Source: Allomyces macrogynus ATCC 38327 (taxonomy: Eukaryota > Blastocladiomycota > Blastocladiomycetes > Blastocladiales > Blastocladiaceae). Taken from it: a stretch of 64,000 nt of DNA. This document shows positions 1 to 11,230 of the stretch, one piece after another. Below the pieces are notes generated by a model, which had not been told where the DNA came from, ran no database searches, and saw only the letters and a list, made by a program, of their open reading frames with translations. Position 1 is the stretch's first letter, and every line of letters starts with the position of its first letter. The stretch is taken from positions 584,421-648,420 of the forward strand of contig GG745329.1 of NCBI GenBank assembly GCA_000151295.1, read 5' to 3'. The position numbers and the translations under genes were made by a program.

Positions 1-9
1 GACAAGTTG

Positions 10-1714
10 ATGCGCTCCAAAAACGCCGTGACCAAGGAGCCCGCGCCGCTGTCGCAACGGCTCGGCGCGTTTGTCGAATGGTTGCACCGCAACGGTGTGT
101 CGCGAGACGTGCCCGTCCAATTCGTGTCCGGCTTGAACGAGGGCATTGGCGCGATTGCCACGCGCGACATCGCGGTATGTGAAGGGCCACTTTGCTGGCA
201 TCCGCAGGTCTGGTCGCGGCCGCGATTTATCAAAACGACCAACCAATCCTTCCGTATCGACGCGTAGGAAGGCGAGGAGCTCATTTCTATTCCGCGGTCG
301 GTTCTCTTCAGCTCTGTGACCGCGTACGAGTCGAAGCGCATGCGTGCGGCCATGACCTTGGTTCCGAACCTCGCGCAGCTGCCCGCACAATTGCTCTTGG
401 TGCTGCACCTTGTCGACGAAAAGAACGACCCAAACTCGTTTTGGAAACCGTACCTCGATATTCTGCCGGAAACGTTTGCTCTACCCGTTTTTTTTAACCC
501 CGAGGACATGACCGAGCTCCAAAGCACGACTGTATTCCGTACGTAAATAGCGAAGACAACCATTTTCGGGTGGAGAATCTCAAGCTAACGCGACCATGTT
601 CACAGGCGAAACGATCGAGCAGCTGCGCAGCATGCTCAACTCTTACGTGCAATGCTTCCGACTCGTCGAGGCGTCCAAGCTGCTGCCGATTCACAAGTTT
701 ACGTGGTCGACGTTCCGGTGGGCGCTCGGCGTGCTGCAGACGCGCCAAAACCTGATTCCGGCTTACACGGCCGAGGAAATGGATGGGTCCAATGGCCAGC
801 GCACGCCCGAGATCAAGGCGTTGGCGCTCATTCCGGGCTGGGATTTATTCAATCACCGTGAGGGGTTGCCAGTGCGTTTCCTTTCTCCTCGCGCCATGGC
901 ACTCTCGTGGTGTCCCCAACCGATTCTGACGAGCGCGCTCTTTGCCGTGCTTCTCTACCCATCAATCTAGATCACGTCCGAGTCCAACATCCAAGACGGG
1001 TCGCAGCAATGCGCATCTCCCGCCGCGTACAAGGCCGGCACCCAAGTTTTCATCGCCTACACGACGCACCGGCCGAATCGGCACCGGTTCCTGCACTCGG
1101 GGTTCCTGGGCGACGCGCCACGGTCGGTCGCGGGCGACTTTGTGCGCATTGTCTTCCGATTCCCGGCGCTCAAGAACGTGGACGCGCGCCAGGCCCTGGC
1201 GCGCACCAAATTTGGCCTGCAAGAACCGTTCCCGCTCGATCTGTGCGTGCCTATTACCAACAACTACGACAATGTGATCGGTACGCTCGCGTGCGCCATC
1301 GGCACGCCCGCCGACCTGGCGTGGATGCAAGACAAGCTCGAGGATCTGGTCGACGAAGCCACGTCGCGCGAGACGTATGCGCGCAACGCGCGCACCGTCT
1401 CGCGCGCGTTCAAGGCGGCGATTGGCGACGTGACGGCGAGTAAAGACGCGTACGTGCTCGAGTGCGCGGTCAAGATCATCAACTACGTCAAGCTGCAGGC
1501 GACGATGCTGCAGCGGCGGTTGAAGAACACGGCCGCGAGCGACACGGCCGCGCTCAAGAAGCTCGCCAACGTCAAGTCGGTCCGCGACCAGTTCCACAAG
1601 AACGTGCTGCAGATGCGCGCCGTCGAGCGCATCATTGCGCAGGACCTGGTGGTCGACGCCGACAAAATCTTGCAAAAGGCGCAGGCGGCGGCAGGGTCGA
1701 AGCCATCGTCGTGA
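10..1714 (+). CDS. SETD3-like SET-domain protein methyltransferase
   Basis: Four exons: 10-174, 268-538, 606-871 and 971-1714, joined in frame, about 481 aa. The N-terminal SET half opens with the usual RLGAFVEWL and DIA-EGEELISIPRSVLF segments. The C-terminal SET core has GWDLFNHREG, matching the WDxxNHxxG motif of SETD3 and Rubisco-LSMT enzymes, and AYTTHRPN-RFLHSGF, which aligns with the catalytic-tyrosine YGTRSN-HSGF segment. A helical Rubisco-LSMT substrate-binding domain follows and includes PLDLCVPI. In animals SETD3 methylates a histidine of actin; the substrate here is inferred only. The start at 10 fits the family's N-terminus, but it lies at the window edge, so an upstream exon cannot be excluded. 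Confidence 0.82.
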
Positions 1715-2242
1715 TCACCACGGCCCCGATTTTGTGGGTGCGGGGCGCCTCGGGCGTCGCCGTCGTCATCTTCGCCGTCGTCGTCGTCGCTCGCTCGCTC
1801 AACTTGCCCATAGACCCATTTCCTTATTGTCTTGATCGTTGGCCTCCTCGCCGTGCGAGACGCGTCTTTTCGCCGCGGGTCGTCATGATGTTGCGTCGCG
1901 GGTTCGAGGGCTCCATGATATTCGCCGATAGTCCGCACGTTGCAGCAAAAGCAGGGCGAAAGATGAAACAGAGCGCCCATTTCGCTCAAAAGCCCATGCT
2001 GAAACAGCAGAAATCGCACGTTTGGAAGGAAACTTGCAGAGTTTTTGGGCAGGAAAATGGCCACATAAATTCGAAAGCAGTGATCCACACACAGGCTCCA
2101 AGGGACACGGCCTGGGTTGTGCAGCTGGTGGGCCCGCCACCCACCTTGCCCACGACCGCAATCCACGACTCCTTCTCCTTTGTTGCCTGCTGCACCCGCT
2201 GCTGCAACCCCTTCAAGCACGAGACCTAACCGACCGACCACG
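1715..2242. other. Intergenic region between SETD3-like and M3 peptidase genes
   Basis: Contains the 3' flank of the methyltransferase gene and the promoter/5' UTR of the oligopeptidase. I see no TATA box and no coding frame that I can support. Confidence 0.5.
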
Positions 2243-4436
2243 ATGCCGGTCCCTACGCCCGCGGCCGCTGACCTGCACTTTGCGCTGACCGCCGAGGATG
2301 TGCGCGCGATTGGCGACCGTATCATCCGCGCGTCGACGCGCGTGTTCGACGAGATTGCCGCGCTCGACGAGGCCGAGTGCACGTTCGAGTCGGTGATTGT
2401 GCGCATGGCCAAGCTCGAGAACATGGCCGGGTCCGAGGCTGCGCGCGCGTCGTTCATGCAGTACGTTTAGATGAATCGGCCACGCGCCCGGTGTGGAGCG
2501 GCGGCGCGCGTGCCCCCGCCGGCGGCGAAATGCACGATGCAGGGTGCTGACGGTGGTCGACGACGTGAACGTAGGAACGTGGCCGTCGACAAGGCGACGC
2601 GTGACGCGAGCCAGGAAGTATCGCAGCAGCTCGAGGAGTTTGAGATCGAGTCGTCGATGCGCGAGGACCTCTACCGCGCCGTGCGCGCCGCGGCGAGCAA
2701 GCTACCCGCTGACGTGGACGACGAGGACCGCCGGCTCGTGGAGCGCCAGCTCCAGCAGTTTGAGCGCAACGGTCTGGCGCTGCCGACCGACAAGCGTGAG
2801 GAGCTCAAGCAGATCAAGAAGCGGCTCGCTGAGCTTGGCATCCAGTTTTCACGTAACAAGGCCGAGGACGCGACGTTTGTGCCGCTGACCGCCGAGGAGC
2901 TCGACGGTATGCCCGCCGACTACCTCGAGAGTCTGACCAAGCTCGATGACGGCCGGTACAAGGTGACCATGTCCTACCCGGACCGCCTGCCGTGCATGCG
3001 CAAGGCGCGCAACTCGGAGACGCGCAAGAAGCTCGAGGAGGCCGCGACGCGCATGTGCCCGGAGAACGTGGGCCTGCTCGAAGAAATGGTCGTGCTGCGC
3101 GCCAAGGCCGCGGCCCTGCTCGGATTCCAGACGCACGCGGCCTACAAGCTCGAGATCAACATGGCCAAGAAGCCCGAGACGGTGCTGTCGTTCCTCGATG
3201 ATCTCAAGACCAAGCTGATGCCCCTGGGCCAGCACGACTACGACCAGCTCCTGGAGATCAAGAAGGCGGAACGCGAGCAGCTCGGTCTGCCCGCCGAGAA
3301 CCAGCTCTTTGCGTGGGACCTGGCCTACTACAACAACCTGCTCATCGAGCGCGACTTTGACGTGGACCACGAGCTCGTCAAGCAGTACTTCCCGTTCGAG
3401 ATTGTGACCAAGGGTATGCTCAGCCTCTACTCGAAAATTCTCGGCATCACCTTCAAGCAGGCGACCGACGTGGCGGTGTGGCACTCGGACGTGACCGTCT
3501 GGCACGTGCACGACACCGAGACCAAGGACTACATTGGCACCTTCTTCCTCGACCTGCACCCGCGCGAGGGCGCCTACAAGCACGCGGCCGTCTTCCCGCT
3601 GCGCCCCGCCTGCCGTCTCGCCGACGGCGGGTACCAGACGCCCGTGGCGGCCATGAAAGCCAACTTCTCCAAGTCGGGCACCGACGCGCCGTCGCTGTGC
3701 AAGCACGACGAGCTGGTCACCTATTACCACGAGCTTGGCCACGTCATGCACGTGATTCTCTCGCAGACTAAGTACGCGCGGTTCCACGGCACGTCGGTCG
3801 CCGGCGACTTTGTGGAGGCACCCTCGCAGATGCTCGAGAACTGGTGCTGGGAACCCGAGATTCTCGAGTTCCTCTCGTCGCACTGGAAGTCGGGCGAGAA
3901 GATCCCGGCCGACTTGGTCGCGCGACTCGTCAAGACCGAGCACGTCAATGGCGGTCTCATGAACCTCCGCCAAATCTTCTTTGGTCTGTTCGACATGACG
4001 CTGCACACGCGCGACCCGGCGTCGGAGACGCCCGTCGAGTCGACCAACCTCTACAACTCGCTGCGCAAGGACGTTACGCTGCTGCCGGCGCCCGAGGACT
4101 CGTTCGGCCACGCCACGTTTGACCACCTTGCTGGCGGTATTTTTTTTTTTTCGACCATTTCGTTCCAACCGAGCGACTTGGCAGAACTAACGCACGCGTT
4201 TTCCGACACCAGGTTACGACGCAGGTTACTATGGTTACCTCTGGTCCAAGGTCTTTGCTGCGGACATGTACTGGTCGCGGTTCAAGGTCGACGGCATTAC
4301 GAACCCGAAGGTTGGTCTCGACTACCGCCGGTGCATCTTGCACCCGGGCGCGTCGCGCGACGAAATGGACCTGCTCATCGACTTCCTAGGCCGCAAGCCC
4401 ACGTCGGACGCGTTCCTCAAGAGTCTCGGCCTGTAA
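2243..4436 (+). CDS. M3 family metallo-oligopeptidase (saccharolysin/thimet oligopeptidase type)
   Basis: Three exons: 2243-2460, 2575-4136 and 4213-4436, about 667 aa, the usual length for the family. It should cleave short peptides in the cytosol; no mitochondrial presequence is visible. The zinc site HELGH is near residue 458 and the third ligand is in PSQMLENW about 30 residues later. The exon 1/2 junction rebuilds the conserved FMQ-NVAVDKATRDAS segment. The exon 2/3 junction rebuilds LAGG-YDAGYYGYLWS, a hallmark of Prd1/THOP1. Intron 2 begins with a T-run directly after the donor. The stop is TAA. The gene is convergent with the minus-strand gene ending at 4655. The S. cerevisiae counterpart would be Prd1. 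Confidence 0.93.
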
Positions 4437-4654
4437 GACTGACGCACCGTTGAGTTTTGATTGTTTTGCCGGCTGCGAGCCGTAATCGCGTGCGCCGACC
4501 ATTGCTGTTTTTCAAGTATGATTCCTACCCTGAAACACGAATAGATTGCATGGTGACTTGGTTTGCAACCCATGCCCTCCAAGAAACCGTCCAAAAGGAA
4601 GTACAGTGTGCAAACTAGGACTGCCTTGTATTCAATGATACCGAAGTGAAGCGA

Positions 4655-5481
4655 TCACGAGCGAAATGGACTCACTGCAAACCCCACATCGAACCGCACC
4701 GGTGCAGTCTTGCGCGGTGTTGGTGCAGGAGACGCGACCACGGTACGTGCGTCGGGCGAGTTGAGCGCGTCTTGGATCTCGCTCTCCTTTTGCGCCCAGT
4801 CAATCACGCCAACCGATTTCCGACCGCGGAGCGAGACCTAATTTGTGATCGTCGTGAGAACGAGGGCAATGCCGATCACCGATTCCACTCGGTCGCCGCG
4901 CACCTTGGAGCGCCTTGCAGACCGCTGCGGCGTCGTAACCGCCAGCAACTCGTCATCGTGCAATCCCAGCGCCGCCGCGGCCGCTGCCGGGGATGCAGCT
5001 ACGGCCGGGGATGCAGCAAGAGAGCTACTTGCAGCGGGTGCAACCACCACCGGGGTCGCGTGACGGACGGGCCGCCGGCGCATCGGCAAAGGTTCGTCCT
5101 CGTCGAGGTCGCTCAATGGGCTGTCGGAAACGTCGAGATCACTCAATGAGCTATCGCTAGCCTGGTCACCGTGCCGCCTCGGGGACCGGGTCGGCGTATC
5201 GGGCGCGCGTGGGCGCTTGTTTCTCCGCGGCACGGGCGTCTCGGCGACGGCGGGGCTCGAGTGCGCGTCGGTCTAGCGTCCGACACGGCAAAAGGTAAGC
5301 CTCTAAGTTGAGACCACGACGGCCGTTGCGGGCCGTTGAGAGGCTCGCGTCATGAACGAGAAATAGCATAAGGTGTGCTGACCTTGCGGCGCTTGGCCGA
5401 GGGGGTCCGAATCTCGTCGGTGCTTGGCCTGATCCGCGACGGGCTGGCCGCGGTTGTGGCGGTGGAGAAAGAGTCGTGCAT
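4655..5481 (-). CDS. Unrecognised nuclear-looking protein, Ser/Asp-rich
   Basis: I do not recognise the family. A three-exon model (5481-5383, 5272-4904, 4837-4655), all with phase 0 junctions, gives about 216 aa. Exon 1 is Ser/Thr-rich and ends with the basic cluster AKRRK, a possible nuclear signal. Exon 2 has several TP/SP dipeptides, basic patches and a doubled motif SDSSLSDLD / SDSPLSDLD, then an Ala/Val-rich stretch. Exon 3 carries the most ordered segment, RGRKSVGVIDWAQKESEIQ, and ends PVRFDVGFAVSPFRS. The 66-nt second intron is partly open in frame. The TP/SP sites suggest a CDK substrate, by inference only. An extra GTGAGT donor just before the stop could allow a slightly different C-terminus. 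Confidence 0.55.
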
Positions 5482-5834
5482 GGCGCAGTGCGGAAAGTCA
5501 GTAGCGGCAATGCTTGCAGTCAATTGCAGGTCAGCGCGGCAAGTGGCAAGTTGTCGCTGTCGTCGGTTCGTTTGTGAGCGAAGAAGCAAAAAGGACGAGG
5601 AGGCCAGTCGCGAAACACACCAACTCATTCCCACGTGCCCTCAAATCACACGTCCTTGCCGCATAAGCTCCAAAGATGACGTCGTCTGGTCATTTTGTTC
5701 GCGGTGATGACCGGGGAGCAACCGTGGAGCGCCGTGGAACACCATGGAGGGTTGCGGAACCGTGGAGCACAGCAGAGTATTGATATTATCTGTACAAGAA
5801 GCGAGGACCGAAAGCAAACACCGCAGCACCATGA
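5482..5834. other. Intergenic region, upstream of the Ser/Asp-rich gene
   Basis: Lies between the start of the unrecognised minus-strand gene and the stop of the SPX-SerB gene, so it should hold the promoter of the first and the 3' UTR of the second. I see nothing else in it. Confidence 0.5.
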
Positions 5835-7936
5835 TCACGGCGTGTTCATGAGCGTCGACACGTCCTCGTCCGAGTATCCGAGCAGGTAGAGCACGGCCGT
5901 CAGGCTGTTCTGGTTGATGCGCGTGCGCGCGCGCTCCTGCACCTTGGGCTTGGCGTTGAATGCGATCCCCAGGCCGGCGGCCGCGAGCATCCACAGGTCA
6001 TTGGCACCATCGCCCACGGCAATCACTTGCTCGGGCGAGATATTCTCGGCCTGCGCAATCACCTCGAGCAACTCGGCCTTGCGCTCGCCCGTGACAATCG
6101 GCCCCACTGTCTCGCCCGTCAGCTTGCCATCGGGCCCAACGCGCAACTGATTGGCAAACGCATAGTCGAGCCCGAGCTCGGCCTTGACGTAGTTGGCCAG
6201 GGGGATAAATCCACCGGAAATCACGGCCAGCTTGTATCCGAGTTTTTTGAGACACCTGCACAGTTCGCGCGCGCCCGGGTTGAACGTGATCGTGGCGCGC
6301 ACCGCGTCCAGGACCGTCGCGGGCGTGCCCTTGAGCAGTGCGACGCGCCGGCGCAACGACTCGGCAAACGCAATCTCGCCACGCATTGCCGACTCGGTAA
6401 TGGCCGCGACCTTGTCGACGACGCCGGCATGCCGCGCAATTTCGTCAATCACCTCCTGCTGAATCAGCGTCGAGTCCATGTCAAACACGACGAGCCGCTT
6501 GGACCGGCGGAAGACATTGGCCTCTTGCAGCGACACGTCGGTGCCGTGCGTGCGCGATAGCGCAAACAGGTCGGCGCGGAACACGTCCACATCCACGTCG
6601 CGCGGGACCGACAGCTTGTAGTCGACAGAGGTCATGGCGCCGGCCAGCGCCGAGTTGAGCCGCGCCATGCGTTCCACGGAAATGCGGTAAGTCAGCAGCA
6701 TTTTGGTGAAGTCGTTGAGGAACGCGGGCGTCAGACCGCGTTGGTTGAGCACGGTCGCCGCGTACTTGACGCGGTTGTCGTAGGGCGCGTCCTCGAGCGA
6801 CGGCGGCAGCGTCTTGGCGTCCTGCGCGTCAAACAACAGGTTCGCGTTCCACCGCTTGGCGGTCGCCGTTAGATCCTTGACAAAGGCCACGTCGAGCGGC
6901 GGCGACGCCGGCAGTTGCACGAGCACGGCAAACGTGACGTGGTGGTGCAAGCGCGCAAAGCTGAAGTCGTCGACGCGCAAGTTCGCCTTGCTGATGCACT
7001 CGAGCAATGCGGCAATGATATCGGTGCCGTGCGGGCCCGACATGGTGATGAGCACGCGCTGCGACGGCAAGAGCGCGGCGGGCGGGAACCACGGCGTCGG
7101 CGTCTTGCCCTCGCGCAGCAGCGGGACGGAACTCGACGGGCGGCGGTCGACAGCATCGTCCCCCGTGCCGTTACCATCCGCAACGGTCATGACTTGCGAC
7201 GTCGAGCCCATTTGGCGCGACGCGCGCAGTTGCGATGCCGGGCTCACGGGCGGGATAATCGGCGAATCCAGGTTGAATTCGGCCACACCAGCCAGCGACG
7301 CGAGCAACGAGGCCTTGAGCTCGGCCAACTTGTTGTTGTGGTAGAACCGGTGGCCGCGCGTCAGCTGCATCATGTAGGACTCAGCAATGTGCGGTCCCGC
7401 ACCCGACAGTCGCGCGTACTTTTTCAAAATCTTGGCGACACCCGTCAAGTTGAGAACTGCGTAGGATTCGAGCTTTTGCACGCTGCGCAGCGCTTCCTGG
7501 GCCTTGTCGGCGGGCAGTGGCTGGTCGGCGCTCGCGGGCAAGTAGAGCTTGAGGAGCCGGTCCTCTTCGGCCTCGTAAAAGGCTGAGACGACAGCGACCT
7601 GCTCGTCGAGCATCAGGAAGAATTCTTTGGTCTGCTCAGATCATCAGGGAGGGCCAGATTCGAGGTCAGCCGCTATTCAGCACGGCGCAATTGCAGCAAC
7701 GCGCCGGCACGCACCGCAACGGCAAGTGTGGCCAAATGGCGCGACGCAACGGCACCAACGTCAAACGGCGTCACGGCCTCGCCCTCGACGGACGCGAGGT
7801 GCGGCAAGGTGGACAGCGAGGCCGACGCGACCGTCTGCTTGAGCAGCAGCTTGAGGCGCCCATAGTCGAGGAACGCGGCCGCGTAGTTAGCCGGAAAACT
7901 CGCACGCTTGGCGAGCAGCGTGTTGCCAAACTTCAT
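5835..7936 (-). CDS. SPX domain-phosphoserine phosphatase (SerB) fusion
   Basis: Two exons: 7936-7715 and 7631-5835, phase 0 junction, about 672 aa. The N-terminus is an SPX domain split by the intron: MKFGNTLLAKRASFPANY and LDYGRLKLLLK in exon 1, then EFFLMLDEQ, LNLTGVAKILKKYARL (about residues 134-149) and the last helix HRFYHNNKLAELK in exon 2. After a linker come two ACT-like domains (about 265-345 and 360-440) and a HAD phosphatase: VFDMDSTL (about 456-463, catalytic Asp pair), SGGF (about 546) and VGDGANDLWML (about 613-623). This is the SerB2-like ACT-ACT-HAD order, which makes serine and phosphate from phosphoserine. SPX domains bind inositol pyrophosphates and report phosphate status. 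The exon 2 frame is open throughout, so SPX end and phosphatase are one polypeptide. The yeast enzyme Ser2 has no SPX. Confidence 0.88.
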
Positions 7937-8701
7937 GGTCGCAGTGCGCGCGAATCGATGGTCGAGGGGCGCGTCGTGGAAGGTGCCGACGAGTTGAAGG
8001 TCAAGAGCTGGCCGTGGAGCTCGCTGCAATCAATCGCTGCAATCACTATGCGCTGACCAAGTCGGGTGTCGCGCTTGCTGGAGAAATAGGCCCGCCGCGC
8101 GAGAGAGAGCGCGCCAAGCACGTTGTCCTTGCGCTGGAGTCCCGTCGTGGTTCGCGCAGGTGCGCAGGGTCGCGCATGGCCACTTGTGCGGTGATTGATC
8201 AACGTGGTGGTTCTTTTCGGGCGCGCCCGGACAAACGTGTTGATTACTGCACGTGCCAGTGATGCATAGTGCTGCGCTACGGAAAATCATGCATACGCCG
8301 TGGCTCAGCGGTACATATTCGACTAATGCTGTGGCTTGCAGCCTCACATCACACGCCTGCCAGGTGCAAAACCATGGGAACGCGGACGCGCGACCCCGTG
8401 CGTATCAGTGTTGATGGCACCACTGCCTTTACACGGTGATGCACGTGGAACGTGGTGGCGCAGTCACGCCTGTCGCTCTGATCACCTTCGCTCCACTTTA
8501 CATTTCCACTTCGACCTGCTCCGCTTTGGCCTGTCGCGACCCTCGACCCGCGGCGACGCCGGCAACCTCGTCAGCCCAGACTCAATCCGCAATTTACAGC
8601 GGCAAGACACGAGCGTGACCCGCTGCATTCATTCGTCTCTGGACCCGCCCAAAAGCAGCGCATCCCGCCGCTGCAGTGATCTCGGCCCAACCAGCTCGTG
8701 C
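7937..8701. other. Divergent intergenic region (SPX-SerB / CysRS promoters)
   Basis: The SPX-SerB gene reads leftward and the CysRS gene rightward from this stretch. The CysRS frame is open upstream to 8336, but that part contains no family-like sequence. No TATA box is evident. Confidence 0.5.
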
Positions 8702-11230
8702 ATGTTTGCGCGGCGCCTGCTCTCGCGCCCAACCTCGACCCCGACCGTACTCTGCCTGCTCCGGCCTGCTGCTGCCGTTGCTGCTACTGCTCCGCGTCTC
8801 GCCACGCCCGTAACGACGCTCTTGACCCGCGCCACCATGTCCATTTCGGCCCCGACCGCGGCTTCGGCCGCCGCGACCACCTCCACTCCGCGCCAGCCGG
8901 CGTGGCACCAGCCCGCACCCAAGGCCGAGGTGCCCGTGCTCAAGATCTACAACTCGCTCACGCGGCAAAAGGAGGTCTTCACACCCGCGAATGGCCGCCA
9001 GGTGACGTGGTACAACTGCGGCCCGACCGTCTACGACGCCGCGCACATTGGCCACGCGCGCCTCTACATGACCGTCGACGTGCTGCGCCGTGTCCTCGAA
9101 GAGTACTTTGGCTACGACGTGCTGCTCGTCATGAACATTACCGACATCGACGACAAGATCATCTTGCGTGCGCGGCAAACCTACCTGTTTGACCAGTTCC
9201 GCAACCAGCACGTCGAGTCTGGGAAGGGCCTGACTGACGACGTGCGCGAGCAGGTGACGGAACTGTGGAAGACGTATGTCGCGCGCACGTTTGGTGACGC
9301 CGCCGCGCACGCGTGGCCAAAGTTCTACACCAAGGCCGTCATGGAGCAGACGGGCGATCTTGTCGTCGACGCCAAGCGCGTGCTCAAGCTCAAGCAGGCC
9401 GCTGCCGCGTACGACGCGCTCCAGCAGCACGCCAAGGTACAGTCGGTCGAGGCGCTCGAGACGGTGCTCGCTGCGTCGCGCGACATTATCGCGACCGCGC
9501 TCGACGTGAACCTCGGGCACACGGTCACCGATCAGCAAGTCTTCCGCGACTTTGCCGCCTTCTGGGAAGATGATTTCCTCAAGGACATGGACGGTCTCGG
9601 TGTGCGCGCACCCGACGTGCTCACACGCGTCTCCGAATTCGTCCCGGAAATCATCACGTTCGTCGAGCAAATTGTTGCCAACGGGTACGCCTACGAGGCC
9701 GACGGGTCCGTCTACTTTGACACGCGCGCGTTCCACGCGAACCCGAACCACCACTACGCCAAGCTCGAGCCGTGGTCGGTCAATTCCGAGGCGTTGCTTG
9801 CCGAGGGCGAGGGCGACCTGTCGACCAACTTGACGCACCGCAAGCGCGCACCCGCTGATTTCGCGCTCTGGAAGAAGTCCAAGACGGGCGAACCGTTTTG
9901 GCCGTCGCCGTGGGGTAACGGCCGCCCTGGGTGGCACATCGAGTGCTCGGTTATGGCCTCGGCCGTGACGGGCACGCAGCTCGACCTGCATTCGGGCGGG
10001 ATCGACCTGGCGTTCCCACACCACGATAACGAGATTGCGCAGTCCGAGGCGCATTTCGGGTGCGACCAGTGGGTCAACTACTTTATGCACGTCGGCCACT
10101 TGCACGTCGAGGGCCAAAAGATGTCCAAGTCGCTGAAGAACTTCTTTTCGGTCAAGGACGCGCTGCAGCAGTACAAACCGTCGACGCTGCGCATGATGTA
10201 CCTGCAGCAGCACTGGCAGGGTGGGATGGACTTCAAGGCCGCGACCGCGCAGGAGGCCATGGCCGCGGAAGCGACGCTGCGCAATTTCGCGACCAATGTC
10301 CGCGCGCTGCTCGCCGACTACCGCGCCAACCCGCCGGCGTTCACGGGCGCACATGATTTCCGCAAGGGCGAGGCCGACTTGCTTGCGCACTTACAGTCGA
10401 GCCAGGCGCGCGTGCATGCGGCGCTCTGCGATAACTTGCACACGCCCGCGGCCATGGACGCCTTGCTCGACCTCGTCTCCAAGACCAACGTCTACCTGCG
10501 CAACGTCGAGGCCGCCAAGCAGCACGCCAACGCTTACCTCGTCGCTAAGGTCGCCAAGTACGTCACGCGCATGACCAAGATTTTCGGGCTTACCGAGCAG
10601 GGCGCCGAGATCGGGTACGGGTTCCCGGAATCCGACGCCGAGTCGGCGGCCGCGGGTGGCGCGTCGCGCGACGAAGTCGTCTTGCCGTATGTGCAGGCCC
10701 TGTCCAAGTTCCGCGACGACGTGCGTGCCGCGGCACGCACCGGTGGCAGCGACCTTGCGACCACGGTCCTGAAACTGTCTGACCAGGTGCGCGACGACGT
10801 GCTTCCGGACCTCGGTGTTGCGCTCGACGATCGTGATGGTGGCCGCGCGCTCGTCAAGCTCGTTGACCCGGCGCAGCTGCGCGCCGAACGTGCCGAGAAA
10901 AAGGCGCGCGAGGCCACCAAGCCGGCTGCCAAGGCTGAGGCGGCGCGCAAGGCTGCGGTCAAGAAGCTCGAGCGACTCTACAAGGGCCGTTTCTCGCCCA
11001 AGGACCTGTTCAAGGGCGACGAATACGGCAAGACGGATGCCGACGGCGTGCCGACCCACGATGCCAAGGGCGAGGAGCTGCCCAAGGCTCGGCGCAAGAA
11101 GCTTGCCAAAGAGTTTGATGCGCAGCGCAAGTTGCACGACGAGTACTTGGCCGCGATCAAGGAGGGGAAGATTGATTGGGCGCCGCTGCGCGACGAGTAT
11201 GCAGCCAAAGGCGAGAAGCTCGACGTCTAG
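8702..11230 (+). CDS. Cysteinyl-tRNA synthetase, probably dual-targeted (mitochondrial and cytosolic)
   Basis: A single open frame, 842 aa from the ATG at 8702 or 797 aa from the ATG at 8837. It charges tRNA-Cys. The class I signature HIGH is in DAAHIGHARLYM and KMSKS is in EGQKMSKSLKN. Zinc-site residues are visible in YNCGPTVYD, WHIECSVMAS and HHDNEIAQSEAHFGC. The length and the insert before EPFWPSPWG fit the eukaryotic cytosolic type. The C-terminal third is Lys/Glu/Ala-rich. The longer form begins MFARRLLSRP, a typical mitochondrial presequence. The second start, MSISAP, sits in GCCACCATG, a strong Kozak context, whereas the first has T at -3 and T at +4. No intervening ATG exists in any frame. 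This suggests leaky scanning gives both products. No introns are needed. Confidence 0.93.
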   Translation: MFARRLLSRPTSTPTVLCLLRPAAAVAATAPRLATPVTTLLTRATMSISAPTAASAAATTSTPRQPAWHQPAPKAEVPVLKIYNSLTRQKEVFTPANGRQVTWYNCGPTVYDAAHIGHARLYMTVDVLRRVLEEYFGYDVLLVMNITDIDDKIILRARQTYLFDQFRNQHVESGKGLTDDVREQVTELWKTYVARTFGDAAAHAWPKFYTKAVMEQTGDLVVDAKRVLKLKQAAAAYDALQQHAKVQSVEALETVLAASRDIIATALDVNLGHTVTDQQVFRDFAAFWEDDFLKDMDGLGVRAPDVLTRVSEFVPEIITFVEQIVANGYAYEADGSVYFDTRAFHANPNHHYAKLEPWSVNSEALLAEGEGDLSTNLTHRKRAPADFALWKKSKTGEPFWPSPWGNGRPGWHIECSVMASAVTGTQLDLHSGGIDLAFPHHDNEIAQSEAHFGCDQWVNYFMHVGHLHVEGQKMSKSLKNFFSVKDALQQYKPSTLRMMYLQQHWQGGMDFKAATAQEAMAAEATLRNFATNVRALLADYRANPPAFTGAHDFRKGEADLLAHLQSSQARVHAALCDNLHTPAAMDALLDLVSKTNVYLRNVEAAKQHANAYLVAKVAKYVTRMTKIFGLTEQGAEIGYGFPESDAESAAAGGASRDEVVLPYVQALSKFRDDVRAAARTGGSDLATTVLKLSDQVRDDVLPDLGVALDDRDGGRALVKLVDPAQLRAERAEKKAREATKPAAKAEAARKAAVKKLERLYKGRFSPKDLFKGDEYGKTDADGVPTHDAKGEELPKARRKKLAKEFDAQRKLHDEYLAAIKEGKIDWAPLRDEYAAKGEKLDV

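Noticed and set aside
8285..8340. tRNA-like stretch GTGGCTCAGCGG followed by a possible anticodon arm
   Set aside because: No T-arm sequence (GGTTCGAnnCC type) or matching acceptor stem could be found on either side.
8594..10390. A 598-codon antisense open frame over the CysRS gene
   Set aside because: Shadow frame caused by strong third-position GC bias; the plus strand encodes a complete CysRS. The same holds for antisense frames over the M3 peptidase, GTPBP1 and citrate synthase.
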